From Bremia lactucae (lineage: Eukaryota > Oomycota > Peronosporomycetes > Peronosporales > Peronosporaceae): a DNA stretch of 64,000 bases. This document shows, piece by piece, positions 20,291 to 30,399 of this stretch. Below the pieces are notes generated by a model, which did not search any database, was not told the DNA's origin, and was given only the letters and a program-made list of their open reading frames with translations. Numbering within the stretch: position 1 is the stretch's first letter; every line of letters begins with the position of its first letter. The stretch covers positions 528,737-592,736 of the forward strand of contig NW_027152062.1 of assembly GCF_004359215.1 (NCBI RefSeq), read 5' to 3'. The position numbers and the translations under genes are program-made.

Positions 20291-21290
20291 CTAGGTCTTC
20301 CCCAGTAGGGCGCCCCGCACCTACTGGGTATCGACGTTTCTCGCACCGTACCAGATTTCTGGTATAAGTCGGGATTGTTGCTCTTTCGAGCTTTGCGCGT
20401 TGCGTAGGGTTCAAGCCCGGCGTAAGTGTTTCGCGCTTCCGCACATATAACATCCGCGAAAGTTCTTATGCTGTTCCACAGCTTGAAGTGCTTCTTCTCC
20501 CTCCTGAACGAGGCTTAATTCCATGAGTTCCGGTCTATAAGACGATCCGTATGTGCTTGAAGAGCTAGTACGGTAAATGGGCGTGCTAACATGAGAGGTC
20601 AAATTCAGCGCGAAGCATTTGGCAGCTGCCTCTTCGAAAGTAACAGGATGAAATCGGAACAATTTACGCCTTCATGGAGACCCCATCAATAAAACATTTA
20701 CTAGAATGCCTTCTTGCACCGGCTCTTGATGCATAGCGGCAATGGGAGTACTCAACTCCTGGACGTAGTCTTCTAGGGTTCGTTTACCCTGACGAGTCGC
20801 TATGAGCCGTGATCGCATACGAAAAGTTCTATCAGGCGGTGCAAACATGCTAGTCATATGCTGTTTAGCGAATTCCATGCGTGAAAAGCGGCTATCATAG
20901 ACGTGCGACTTGAGAGTGCCCATTTCAGGGCTCTACCTACGAGCTTGGAATTGGCCATGGCCACCTTTTGTCGTTCTTTTAAGGACAAGGCAGAGTCTAT
21001 GGACATCTCCATCTGCTTAATCCAAAAAGGAAGGGTTTCTCCCTCTTTTTCCTCAAATGTATTCACATTGACAGCTAGAGGGCGAGCCCAAAGTGGTCCT
21101 GGACCTGCCCGATAAGATAGGATTCGTATTGCATAAAGGCTTCAAGCCTTGTATCCAGAACCTCTGGTCCCTGGGACATGATGAACTTAATGTGATCTAG
21201 CCCAAACAAGGATTTGACCTTTTTAAAACGCTTGGCGTTTCGCCCCTGAGAGTTCTGGGAAAGAGTCCATTTCAACAGAGGCTTAGTCTT
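20291..21290 (-). pseudogene. gag (family D)
   Basis: In order on the minus strand: KSLFGLDHIKFIMSQGPEVL, RLEAFMQYESYLIGQVQDH (21275 down), EKEGETLPFWIKQMEMSIDS and LKERQKVAMANSKLVGRALK (21066 down), MTSMFAPPDRTFRMRSRLIA (20923 down), and a CCHC knuckle CYMCGSAKHLRRA near 20450-20412 where the codon for the last cysteine is TGA. Split over at least four frames. It lies just inside the LTR and primer binding site at 21321-21785. Confidence 0.85.
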
Positions 21291-21318
21291 ATAAAGACTC
21301 AGGAGTAGATTGACAAAC

Positions 21319-21332
21319 TACAAGTGCTACCA
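21319..21332 (-). promoter_or_regulatory. tRNA primer binding site (minus strand)
   Basis: The reverse complement reads TGGTAGCACTTGTA, directly inside the LTR-D end at 21335. It matches the sites at 27679 and 59441. Confidence 0.6.
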
Positions 21333-21334
21333 GG

Positions 21335-21785
21335 TGTAACGGAGCTACCTTGCTCCTTAAGTCAGAGGAAGACTTATAGACTCAAAGAGTCACTTAGTTC
21401 TATAAAAATAATAGGTTCAACAATTCAGTGAGTCGTACAAGCTTGCAAAGCTTGGTGAATCCTAGTTCAAGGGATTCAGGGGTTCGTAGAACCAAGTGGC
21501 AACTAGTGCCCGAGAGTAAATACCTTATAAAGGATTCTTTCTTTCACAGATCAATGCACAAACCTTAGGAATGCACTAGACGCTTTAAGATCTAAAGGGG
21601 GACTGAACTTTATTTATTTATTCAAACCTAAAACCTTGCCCCATCGAAATTAACATAGATTCCGGCCGCCAGATTTATATCTGGCGGATACCACATACGT
21701 TAATGGGATTTTAGTGACACTATTTTAAATAGAATAAAAAGTATTTTACCCATAAGTATATGTGCCACAACGACGGTTCACCAAC
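21335..21785 (-). repeat. LTR-D copy 2 (5' LTR of the minus-strand element)
   Basis: Begins TGTAACGGAGCTACCTTGCT at 21335 and contains CCTAGTTCAAGGGATTCAGG, GTGGCAACTAGTGCCCGAGA and GCCGCCAGATTTATATCTGG as in 58330-58814. The right end (CAACGACGGTTCACCAACCG) is the U3 start and lies about 150 bp from the start codon of the UMP1-like gene. It belongs to the element at 18000-21290. Confidence 0.85.
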
Positions 21786-21932
21786 CGAAGTATGCAAATG
21801 TCTGATTGCTATCAAGTCAAAAGTAATAAAATATAATAATTTTGTTTTTCTATTTCCTCTTATCTTTAAAATGTGTCAAGCATGTAATAACAAGCTTTTG
21901 TTCAAAATGTGCTCTTATACCGCATATTTAGC
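21786..21932. promoter_or_regulatory. Upstream region of the UMP1-like gene
   Basis: This AT-rich 147 bp separates the U3 end of LTR-D copy 2 from the proposed start codon. The host gene promoter must lie here or within the LTR. No certain core promoter motif is visible. Confidence 0.4.
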
Positions 21933-22643
21933 ATGGCAAAGCTGGATGAAATACATTTTCATATTCCCCCTGGATCTTCCGCCGAAATACCATGGTAAGC
22001 GATCATTCGTGGTACGAGCGTCCAAAACTAACTTCCTGTGTTGTGCAATACGATCCTCACTAAAGAGTTCAGCTAGCCTTCCTCTTATTCGAGCTCCGCC
22101 TGATGCTTTGCGCTTTGGCTTTTACAACGCTAGTGAGGACGTGCGGTCGGTACACGAAGTGCAGCGTCTGCAAACTTCGGTGCGTCACGTGACTTATTTA
22201 TCATCGCAATGCTTACGTATGCTTCTTGCAGCACCGACAATATAAATGGGAGCTAAAAATGTCGACGGTCGAGCAGGTTTACGGCAAGGCGGCGGCCATG
22301 CGTTTGCGCACAGAGAAGACAGTGCTCGAGCATTATATGGTAAGCTAAGGATTAATGCTGAACGTATTACCACCTTTTCATGCTGGAATGATATATTGAT
22401 GATGTTAAGCGTCTTCCTGGACTACCTAGCGCGCACGTTGGTCTGGACACGCTGACGGGAGTTGACGAACAGATAGAGTTCGCGGATTTCCTAAATGGTG
22501 ATGCGTTCTTTTTCACTGCGTCTATACAGCCATTTCATGTAGCTTACTTTTGATATCGAATTTTAATTGCAGACCCTAACGATCATCCGGAAAATAAGTT
22601 TTGTGTCCACGAGGCGATGGAAGTAAAACTCTCTATATTCTAA
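21933..22643 (+). CDS. UMP1: Proteasome maturation factor UMP1/POMP, five exons
   Basis: A split gene for a protein of 143 residues, the usual size of this family (about 140-150). UMP1/POMP is a short-lived chaperone for assembly of the 20S proteasome from half-proteasomes. Proposed exons: 21933-21994, 22077-22179, 22232-22339, 22410-22497, 22573-22643. All introns are GT-AG (82, 52, 70 and 75 bp) and the phases agree through all junctions. Seen in the product: start MAKLDEIHFHIPPG; APPDALRFGFYN and VHEVQRLQTS in exon 2; KWELKMSTVEQVYGKAAAMR in exon 3; RLPGLPSAHVGLDTLTG and FADFLND in exons 4-5; end EAMEVKLSIF. The RLPxLPSxxxGLDxLxG...FxDxLND region is the family's most conserved part. It is convergent with the gene at 22771-26940, with 127 bp between stop codons. 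The exon 1/2 junction is the least certain. No lesion is seen, so the gene is probably functional. Confidence 0.85.
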
Positions 22644-22770
22644 GGTGGAGCAAAGAATCATGTGGTGATAGGAACCGATCATTTTAATTGCACGGCGATA
22701 TGCAAGCTACGACAACAATCACAAGCCGCTGCTTTAGAATTAAAAGCCAATTTATTGACGTAGCTGTTGC

Positions 22771-25700
22771 TTAAATTTTGGGAGCTGCAGCCAGTGCTAA
22801 GCATTGCGAATCTTCATGACGAGCATAATCTAGATCTGCACCTAGAATATCTTGCTGCTGTAGGAAGTTTTGAAGCCCTTCTTGTGATAATAGCGAGCAC
22901 ATGACATCAAATTGCCTATCACAATTGGACAACAATTTCTTTTTAACGTCCGTCACTTCTTCAGAATCAGCATTCTTTGTTCGAGATGCAAACGGCTTCA
23001 AATCTGTCTCAATAGCCGGAAGCTCTGTCATGTCTCCATTAGTATTGCCGAACCCATCGCACACAAAATTTTGCTGTTGCCCATAGTGTGCTAGGCTTTC
23101 GTTTATGGCAACTACAGTCTTTCTGGCGGACTCGTTTAGCAGGTGATTATCAGATGCCAAGTGCTCCTGAAGCTGGAAGGCATCTTCGCCTGTCAAGTGG
23201 CCATTATTTGCTAAACACTCAATCTGGGCATTTAGCACCAAGGTATCTTCTTCAGGCTTGTTTGCCTGTGACAATGCGTGGTTCGATTCAGGAGCGCTAA
23301 AGTCCGTTGAAACCATGCCTAAGACTGCAAGAACAGACGGGTACATTACAGCATGTGGCTCAGCAAGCAGTGGCGTGGCTTCTTTTGAAAAATATGAAGG
23401 CTTCCACCAATAGTCTCCCGCCAAAGATTTAGATGATCTCTTCGACTCTTCTATTAGTTCTAAAGCACAAAGCGTTTGAGCTGCTTCAAAACTTACCCAT
23501 TCCCAGAACATGTTCCACGTCACAGGTCCTTTAAAAGTGTCGCTTTTTATTACGGCTTTTGTCTTTTCAAATCTAGTCCTCGATACCGAGCTCAATGCAT
23601 TATATAGGTGTTCAATTAGCGTAATACAATCTTCTGTTGAGATTGTGCCTGTCGCTCCAGAATCAAACTCATTGAATAAGATACGTGCTCCGAGCTCTAG
23701 ATGATCGATGTGCTCCTTCGCATTCTGTTGGCTGTTAAAGTAAGCTACCGTTGATGCAGAATACGCCTTGGACCCAGCAAAGTAACCCAGCATACCACCA
23801 ACAAAAGCCGCACTTGTCGCGGCCACGATACCAACGGGGCCAGCAAGCCCAGCTGTACTGCACATTCCTAGTATTGATGCCGCACTGTAAGCTCCAATGC
23901 CCACGCCAGCGGCGGCTGCTGTTCGACAAGCGATGACTTCACCAACTTTCAGTCGAAATTCACGCATCATTAGCTGCTCGGTTGTTGACGAAAGCCCGCC
24001 AAGAGACTTTCGACAAGCGTGCTGCTTACGATACTGGAAATATTCTTTTCCAATATCAACGATGATTGACGCAATTGTGAGTGGAGCAGCTACGGCACCT
24101 CCTAACCCTGGAGATGATCGGAGCATGCCGCTCGCCAAAGCTACGCCACCAGCGGCACGGATTCCGCTGTCCAAGGCGCCGTCTCTGCTTGCAGCAACTA
24201 GACCTCTCACGGTGCTCGCAGCTTCGTCAGCTTCCAAAGAATAGCGGGCCACGACACATTCAGCCAGCTTTGCTCGCTTCGATTCTAAATTCTCGTTCAT
24301 CTCAATCTTTGCCTTTGACACTCCACGCACAATGTGATTTTTTTTAATGTAGCCAACCATGAACTTACAGCAGACAAAATGAACGATAGCATACGATTCA
24401 CATCCTCTCCAATCTTGTACAGTCGCGAGACCGAATGGGGTATTGACAATCGATCCCGGGGGAAAATCAATCTGATTCCTAATTGGAAGTTTTGCGGTAT
24501 GAGCAATTGTCTCTTTGACGGTGCTCTTTTCTTCTTCGAATGAGCCATTACAAAATTGCACAGAAACTTCGTTCATGAGATCAAGGCAGTCAAAAAACTC
24601 CTCCTCTGCCATCGCCTCCAAGTCTATAATTTCATACTCAGAAGCACAATCGAAGAACTCTTCAATGAGTTTGTCTTCTTTTGCGTCACTCCATTGATTT
24701 TTCGTGACAATAGGTTGTGGAGTTTTTCGCATGCAGCTTTGCTTTGCGCTATTATCATTAATGCGAAGGCTAGAAGCGGTACTGGCTTCACAAAGATATT
24801 TTTTTCTCTTCGTTTCATCATCTATTTGCTCAAGCAGTTGCGCTGTATTGGCGTACTGGGTGTTGCGACGATCTTCCAGCAGCAATATTAAGCAGTCAGA
24901 TGGCAGGTTTCTAACCTCTGCTGCCTGGCGTTTCTTCTTCGCATTTTCCGAATATTGCGACCACGCATGAGCAATCAATGCAACACTAGCCCCGACAGCA
25001 ACAGCACCACCAACAACAGAAACAGTTTTCAAACCAAAATTCGAACCATAACTACCTACTGCCGGTGCTGCGCTATCACCCGCTACGACTTCTTCTTGCT
25101 TCAAATACAATATTTGTTCACGTTGATCGGCACCAATTCCTACAGTACGTGACACACGTATTCGATCTGGCAAAAACATATTGTCATGATTGTTTGGAAT
25201 AAAGCCACCTCGGACAGATGGTGAGGTACGCAAAGGTCGTACCACAATCGAGCTCGGATTGGAAAAGCCCTTAGTCAGTTTTGAGGCCGCTCCAACAAAA
25301 TTATTAATAACATCGCGAAAGGTGATGATTGCTTCGTCAATAGTCATACCATTCACGGTGCCATCACGCATAAACTCTTCCCTCAGACCAGGTGAATTAT
25401 TCAAATGCGCATCATACGTCTTGCGCGTTTTGAGGTCTGAAAGAACTTCGTACGATTCAGCCAAAAGCTTAAAAACTTCTTCTGCCGTAGCTTGCTCTTC
25501 CAACGTGGCAATGTTTGTAGCCCAACGATCAGGATGCCACTTCAGAGCTAGCCGCTTGTATGCGCTTCGTATTTGCCGCTCCGTCGCATTTCGTGGCACA
25601 CCAAGTCGCTCATAGAAGTCCATCGAAGCATTAATTTGGATAGAAATCGAGCGACGAGCAATGGCATTAACATATGCGCTCATCATATGTTGCAGAATGG

Positions 25701-26940
25701 CGTTGCCTGTCAAGGAGGAGCCAGCATTTTCATCATGCAAAGTTTTGCTTATAGCACTTGAATCCACGTAAATCTTGTACTCTGCACTCGATTTCGATAA
25801 GATAATATAGGTCCCACACGGCGAATAATCATAGCCGATTTCCTTTAAAATGCAAAAGTCGCGAAATCTATCGAAAGACTTCTGAAGTATGCCAAGACTC
25901 ATCGATAAATACGCTGAGCTGGCAGTAACAGCCGTACCAGTATCCGCTAAGCCGACAAAACGCTGTTGCATCTGAATAGGCAGCAAATGCAACAAGGCCT
26001 TGGTTGCTTTCGCGATCGCTAAAAGGCGCTCAGTGGTCTTCGCAATTAGCGCAGCTGATTGTGCAGTGTTTAAAATGCTTGGAATGCAATCAAACTCATT
26101 TACGAATGTGATCACATGTCTGTCCAGCTGCAGCGATTTCAAAAACAAGTTTAAACCCGTAGATCCAGCATATGGGGATCCAAAGCCAATTGCTAGCATA
26201 TGCGGCGCCCTTCGAAGAATTTCTGCTCGCTCATCCTCGTCAAGCATTAATTCAAAACTTACTCCACCACCTGCTAAATTATTTTTTTCCCGCTGTTTCA
26301 GTAATTCATTGTCCCGCTTTTCCAAACGCAAACGTGTTTTTCTTGGCAAGCGCTGGTACACTAATTCGCAGTAGCCCAGTTGGGCAATACTGCCACCAAT
26401 AGAGTGACCGCATAAAAGCAGCATTTTCTTAGCCTGTTGTGCCTGGTGATATACATCTTGCAAGTCGAGTCGTTGCACTCTATTCCAAAACGGAACGTGG
26501 ATTCTAGCCCCTCCGAAGCGGTGCATAGAAGAATGCGAGATTGATGCTGCTGAACCTACAACTGCCAGCAAGATATCAGCAGGCTTTGTGGCTCGCACGG
26601 CGCAGAACATTGCTACGTCAGAGTGCACAAGCACGTAGTCGAACGTAATTTTAAGAGTGGGAGGCTGTAGAGTGTGAGGTAAAGGCGATCTAAGCAAGTA
26701 TATCTTTAATTTACGTGCTATGCGATCGATCGCTTCTTGGTCAGAGTCGGTAGGTTCCGATTGAGTCACAGACAGTGCCGCACAAAGCACCGATGCATTG
26801 AGCAACTCAGTCTCGCTATGTACCACAGCACGCATTTCTTCGCTGATTGCGACAGAATCTTTCCACCACCACGCGCGCTTCAATGCATTTTTTTCGCTCG
26901 TTTTACGCCTCGTAGTTGGTCGCGTGACAGTCGATGACAT
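22771..26940 (-). CDS. Lipase class 3 / DnaJ fusion protein, 1389 aa
   Basis: An uninterrupted single-exon gene, by far the longest intact frame here. Residues 95-345 form a class 3 lipase (alpha/beta hydrolase) domain with the nucleophile elbow GHSIGG (Ser180) and NEFDCIP (Asp284 a candidate triad acid); the catalytic His is not obvious. Residues 441-510 form a J domain with intact HPD (469-471) in LALKWHPDRW, which would stimulate an Hsp70 partner. A hydrophobic segment lies at 637-658. Residues 826-873 (FPPGSIVNTPFGLATVQDWR...) resemble a small beta-barrel repeat common in oomycete proteins. Glycine- and alanine-rich hydrophobic stretches at 1001-1058 may insert into membranes, followed by a degenerate EF-hand loop DSGATGTISTED (1093-1104). 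Likely a membrane-associated lipase-chaperone protein; the substrate is unknown. The start Met is the first in frame, with the stop-rich 26941-27223 upstream. Confidence 0.85.
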   Translation of the reverse strand: MSSTVTRPTTRRKTSEKNALKRAWWWKDSVAISEEMRAVVHSETELLNASVLCAALSVTQSEPTDSDQEAIDRIARKLKIYLLRSPLPHTLQPPTLKITFDYVLVHSDVAMFCAVRATKPADILLAVVGSAASISHSSMHRFGGARIHVPFWNRVQRLDLQDVYHQAQQAKKMLLLCGHSIGGSIAQLGYCELVYQRLPRKTRLRLEKRDNELLKQREKNNLAGGGVSFELMLDEDERAEILRRAPHMLAIGFGSPYAGSTGLNLFLKSLQLDRHVITFVNEFDCIPSILNTAQSAALIAKTTERLLAIAKATKALLHLLPIQMQQRFVGLADTGTAVTASSAYLSMSLGILQKSFDRFRDFCILKEIGYDYSPCGTYIILSKSSAEYKIYVDSSAISKTLHDENAGSSLTGNAILQHMMSAYVNAIARRSISIQINASMDFYERLGVPRNATERQIRSAYKRLALKWHPDRWATNIATLEEQATAEEVFKLLAESYEVLSDLKTRKTYDAHLNNSPGLREEFMRDGTVNGMTIDEAIITFRDVINNFVGAASKLTKGFSNPSSIVVRPLRTSPSVRGGFIPNNHDNMFLPDRIRVSRTVGIGADQREQILYLKQEEVVAGDSAAPAVGSYGSNFGLKTVSVVGGAVAVGASVALIAHAWSQYSENAKKKRQAAEVRNLPSDCLILLLEDRRNTQYANTAQLLEQIDDETKRKKYLCEASTASSLRINDNSAKQSCMRKTPQPIVTKNQWSDAKEDKLIEEFFDCASEYEIIDLEAMAEEEFFDCLDLMNEVSVQFCNGSFEEEKSTVKETIAHTAKLPIRNQIDFPPGSIVNTPFGLATVQDWRGCESYAIVHFVCCKFMVGYIKKNHIVRGVSKAKIEMNENLESKRAKLAECVVARYSLEADEAASTVRGLVAASRDGALDSGIRAAGGVALASGMLRSSPGLGGAVAAPLTIASIIVDIGKEYFQYRKQHACRKSLGGLSSTTEQLMMREFRLKVGEVIACRTAAAAGVGIGAYSAASILGMCSTAGLAGPVGIVAATSAAFVGGMLGYFAGSKAYSASTVAYFNSQQNAKEHIDHLELGARILFNEFDSGATGTISTEDCITLIEHLYNALSSVSRTRFEKTKAVIKSDTFKGPVTWNMFWEWVSFEAAQTLCALELIEESKRSSKSLAGDYWWKPSYFSKEATPLLAEPHAVMYPSVLAVLGMVSTDFSAPESNHALSQANKPEEDTLVLNAQIECLANNGHLTGEDAFQLQEHLASDNHLLNESARKTVVAINESLAHYGQQQNFVCDGFGNTNGDMTELPAIETDLKPFASRTKNADSEEVTDVKKKLLSNCDRQFDVMCSLLSQEGLQNFLQQQDILGADLDYARHEDSQCLALAAAPKI

Positions 26941-27223
26941 CTTGAAGAAGAAACAAAACTCGATTATCTGGTCAATTAAAATGTAAAACGTATATTAAAC
27001 TTGGTAAATTTGACAATCAGATGAAGGCACTAATCAATCGAGGTTTTAGTGTGAACAACATACGTCAACCTTTATCTGATGGAGTGCAGAAGACTAAAAC
27101 GCTGAGACTTTTGTCGCTAAAATTAGCCTGTTGTTTGAAATAGAGATATACAACGGCAGCAAGTTTTTTTGTAATACAAAGTCATGTCTGTACTGTAACG
27201 GGATAAAGTTGCTAGGTCCACTT
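26941..27223. other. Upstream region of lipase-DnaJ gene
   Basis: Contains the promoter of the minus-strand gene. At 27194 a stray LTR start TGTAACGGGATAAAGTTGCT precedes the real LTR start at 27224, perhaps a remnant of an earlier insertion. No other feature seen. Confidence 0.4.
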
Positions 27224-27677
27224 TGTAACGGGGTGTATCGTTACATGATATTAACACTTAAAGGTTGATAATTAATATATTATCTAAAAGGTAGATAATA
27301 TTTGGAGGATATTACTTTATAAAGTAATATTCAGAATTCTTATCCATAAATAGGTATAGACCATTATATCTATTTATTCCGCAGACTAATCAGCTGTAGG
27401 AGTAATCAAAGAGAGAGTTACAGATAAGATAGAGATAAGAATTCATTTACATGTTTAGTATTAGATTATAATTAAGTTAGCATTTACAAAGATAGAACAA
27501 GAGACACTTAATTATATTTAATACAGTTTTCATTTTACCCTCTTAAGCTAATTACCTTAAGAGAAGTCTTCCTCTGCACGTACAGTGTACGTCAATTAAC
27601 GTAGGGCACCACTCGCAACTGAAGCAGTACGAAGTGGACTTGTACTGAAACAGTACAAGTCATAGTGCCCCGTTACA
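27224..27677 (+). repeat. LTR-A, 5' LTR, 454 bp
   Basis: Runs from TGTAACGGGGTGTATCGTTA to TGCCCCGTTACA with inverted terminal motifs. It shares with 35728-36178 the blocks TTAATATATTATCTAAAAGG, TAGATAATATTTGGAG, CTTCCTCTGCACGTA and CAGTACAAGTC. A stem-loop CTCTTAAG/CTTAAGAG lies at 27540-27563, just before the conserved CTCTGCACGT. Its U3 faces the lipase-DnaJ promoter. Confidence 0.9.
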
Positions 27678-27678
27678 C

Positions 27679-27697
27679 TGGTAGCACTTTGTAGTCC
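27679..27697 (+). promoter_or_regulatory. tRNA primer binding site
   Basis: TGGTAGCACTTTGTAGTCC one base after the LTR end. Confidence 0.65.
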
Positions 27698-27726
27698 GTC
27701 CAAGGACCACATTTCCCACATCTAAC

Positions 27727-29637
27727 ATGGACATGTTAGATGATAGTGGGAATACGCATCACGTTTCCCCTGAAAGCTACTCCTTTCTAAGTGATATAGA
27801 AAGGAGTGCGGTTGAACGAATGAGTTCGACCGTAGGAAACGATGCAATCCTGGCATTGCTGTCCAACTTAGACAGAGATGCCCTCCATTCAACTATCGCC
27901 AAGTTCATACAACATGAACTTGACGAGATGAAGGAAAAAGTAGCCTTGCTGAATCAGCAAGGCTCTCAACAGGCGGAGCTGTTGAGGTTACAACAGGTAC
28001 ATACACTGTACCTGGGATGACGCAAATGCGTCGTCCCGAGCTTTAAAGATTGACATCTCTAAGTATAGGGGAGTCGAAGAAGACTCCCTCTTGAGATGGT
28101 TTGTCGAGTTAGACGATGCCATAAGGGCACGTCACATCATCGACGAGCAAATGCAAATCGCATTCGCTCAATCAAATCTGGCAGGTCGTGCCAAAACTTG
28201 GGCATTGGGCCTTAAGTTGCGCGACCCATACGTCTTTGGGTCGCTAGAGGNNNNNNNNNNNNNNNNNNNNNNNNNNNNNNNNNNNNNNNNNNNNNNNNNN
28301 NNNNNNNNNNNNNNNNNNNNNNNNNNNNNNNNNNNNNNNNNNNNNNNNNNNNNNNNNNNNNNNNNNNNNNNNNNNNNNNNNNNNNNNNNNNNNNNNNNNN
28401 NNNNNNNNNNNNNNNNNNNNNNNNNNNNNNNNNNNNNNNNNNNNNNNNNNNNNNNNNNNNNNNNNNNNNNNNNNNNNNNNNNNNNNNNNNNNNNNNNNNN
28501 NNNNNNNNNNNNNNNNNNNNNNNNNNNNNNNNNNNNNNNNNNNNNNNNNNNNNNNNNNNNNNNNNNNNNNNNNNNNNNNNNNNNNNNNNNNNNNNNNNNN
28601 NNNNNNNNNNNNNNNNNNNNNNNNNNNNNNNNNNNNNNNNNNNNNNNNNNNNNNNNNNNNNNNNNNNNNNNNNNNNNNNNNNNNNNNNNNNNNNNNNNNN
28701 NNNNNNNNNNNNNNNNNNNNNNNNNNNNNNNNNNNNNNNNNNNNNNNNNNNNNNNNNNNNNNNNNNNNNNNNNNNNNNNNNNNNNNNNNNNNNNNNNNNN
28801 NNNNNNNNNNNNNNNNNNNNNNNNNNNNNNNNNNNNNNNNNNNNNNNNNNNNNNNNNNNNNNNNNNNNNNNNNNNNNNNNNNNNNNNNNNNNNNNNNNNN
28901 NNNNNNNNNNNNNNNNNNNNNNNNNNNNNNNNNNNNNNNNNNNNNNNNNNNNNNNNNNNNNNNNNNNNNNNNNNNNNNNNNNNNNNNNNNNNNNNNNNNN
29001 NNNNNNNNNNNNNNNNNNNNNNNNNNNNNNNNNNNNNNNNNNNNNNNNNNNNNNNNNNNNNNNNNNNNNNNNNNNNNNNNNNNNNNNNNNNNNNNNNNNN
29101 NNNNNNNNNNNNNNNNNNNNNNNNNNNNNNNNNNNNNNNNNNNNNNNNNNNNNNNNNNNNNNNNNNNNNNNNNNNNNNNNNNNNNNNNNNNNNNNNNNNN
29201 NNNNNNNNNNNNNNNNNNNNNNNNNAGGTCTTACGGATGGTCCCGTAAAGACCCACCTGTTCCGCTTGGAACTGGATACGCTTGAAGAAGCAATATCCGT
29301 TGCGGCACAGGAAGACTTTAGCTTGAGACAGGCTCAAGCTAGTTCGTTATCATATCGTCCTCCAAGACGAAACGAGCTGGGAGATCCAGAACCCATGGAC
29401 CTTTCTTACGTCGAAAGCGAGAGACCTCATTTTACGAACAATAAGCGATCGCAGAAATGCCATCGCTGCCAAAAATTAGGACACTACGCTCATGAGTGTA
29501 GTGCCCCACGCCCAGTACCGAGAAGTGAACGTAATTATGGACAAGATGCCAAAAAGGGCAACAGTCACGGGTCTGACGTTGTTGCGAAATCGCAACAGCG
29601 GGGCGGAACGCCAAAAGACGGACGGGGTCGATAGGGG
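27727..29637 (+). pseudogene. gag (family A), interrupted by an assembly gap
   Basis: Starts MDMLDDSGNTHHVSPESYSF and continues with ERSAVERMSSTVGNDAILAL and EMKEKVALLNQQGSQQAELL; a stop ends this frame at 28020. It resumes at 28091 with WFVELDDAIRARHIIDEQMQ and NLAGRAKTWALGLKLRDPYV, typical capsid words. After the run of N, 29266-29637 reads EAISVAAQEDFSLRQAQAS and the intact CCHC knuckle CHRCQKLGHYAHEC (29459-29500). This is the best preserved gag of family A. Whether the gap hides more lesions cannot be seen. Confidence 0.85.
28251..29225. other. Assembly gap, 975 N
   Basis: A run of N inside family A gag. The long open frames across it on both strands are artefacts. Gap length may be an estimate. 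Confidence 0.95.
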
Positions 29638-29924
29638 GGCAACGCCCTACTGATCCAGCAACCTCAAGAAAATTTGCAAATCTCCTGACGAAAGTTGCTC
29701 CAGAAACACAATCATTATGTGTCTTTGCACCTGGCGATGAGGTGGTCAGACGTTGTTTCAAAATCGCAATAGCGAGGCGGAACGCCAAATAACGGTCGGG
29801 GTCTGTAGGGGGGGGGGGCAACGCCCTACTGATCCAACAACCTCAAGAAAACTTGCAAATCTCCTGACGAAAGTTGCTCCAGACACACAATCATTATGTG
29901 TCTTTGCACATGGCGATGAGGTAT
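29575..29924 (+). repeat. Direct tandem duplication of about 174 bp at the gag/protease boundary
   Basis: GACGTT at 29575 and 29749 begin two copies which share GGCGGAACGCCAAA, GCAACGCCCTACTGATCCA, CAAATCTCCTGACGAAAGTT and ACACAATCATTATGTGTCTT. The copies differ by point changes and by the length of a G run (six against about ten or eleven). Confidence 0.85.
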
Positions 29925-30367
29925 CCCTCATCATCTTGAAGTTAAAAGTGACAAACAATTTGTCACTTAGAGCCCTAGTGGACTGTGCGTCGTCAAATAA
30001 CTTTATTCGTCGCCAGTCGCTAGAGGGTCGTAGGCTCAAATATGTTGAGCTCGACATTCCTCAAACGAGGATATCGGTGCGTCTAGCGACAGGCGCATCG
30101 ATAACAGTGATGAAACGCGTAGTGAAATTTCACGACACGTTAAAAGATTTACTGTATGATGATGATTTCATCGTACTGGATTTGGATGACAAATTTGATG
30201 TCATCCTAGGTTTACCTTGGCTCAGAAAATATGAGCCAAGAATCAGCTGGCAGAATCGATCCGTAAAGTTGCCTGCCACTCGTTCATCAGATGGCCATCT
30301 GGTGAACGTCTTGGAGCGTCCACAAGCGTGTGGATGTACTACGAGTGAGTGCGATGGCCTCACTTGA
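29753..30367 (+). pseudogene. Retropepsin-like protease (family A)
   Basis: A 204-codon open frame. SLRALVDCASSNNFIRRQS is the active-site loop; the copy at 13047 has DCGASNNF, so the Gly of the triad is changed here to Ala. Then ISVRLATGASITVMKRVVKF (flap region), FIVLDLDDKFDVILGLPWLR and KYEPRISWQ. The end NVLERPQACGCTTSECDG is the linker to RT. The frame starts within the duplicated segment, so the true gag-protease junction is disturbed. Confidence 0.85.
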
Positions 30368-30399
30368 GGTACGGTCGTTAGTACGACTGCACAAGATCA

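Noticed and set aside
21760..22245. 161-codon plus-strand frame as a gene
   Set aside because: It reads through introns 1 and 2 of the UMP1-like gene; only 22077-22179 of it is exon in that frame.
28091..29337. Open frames of about 385-389 codons on both strands
   Set aside because: They are open only because of 975 N; the real coding parts at the ends belong to gag on the plus strand.
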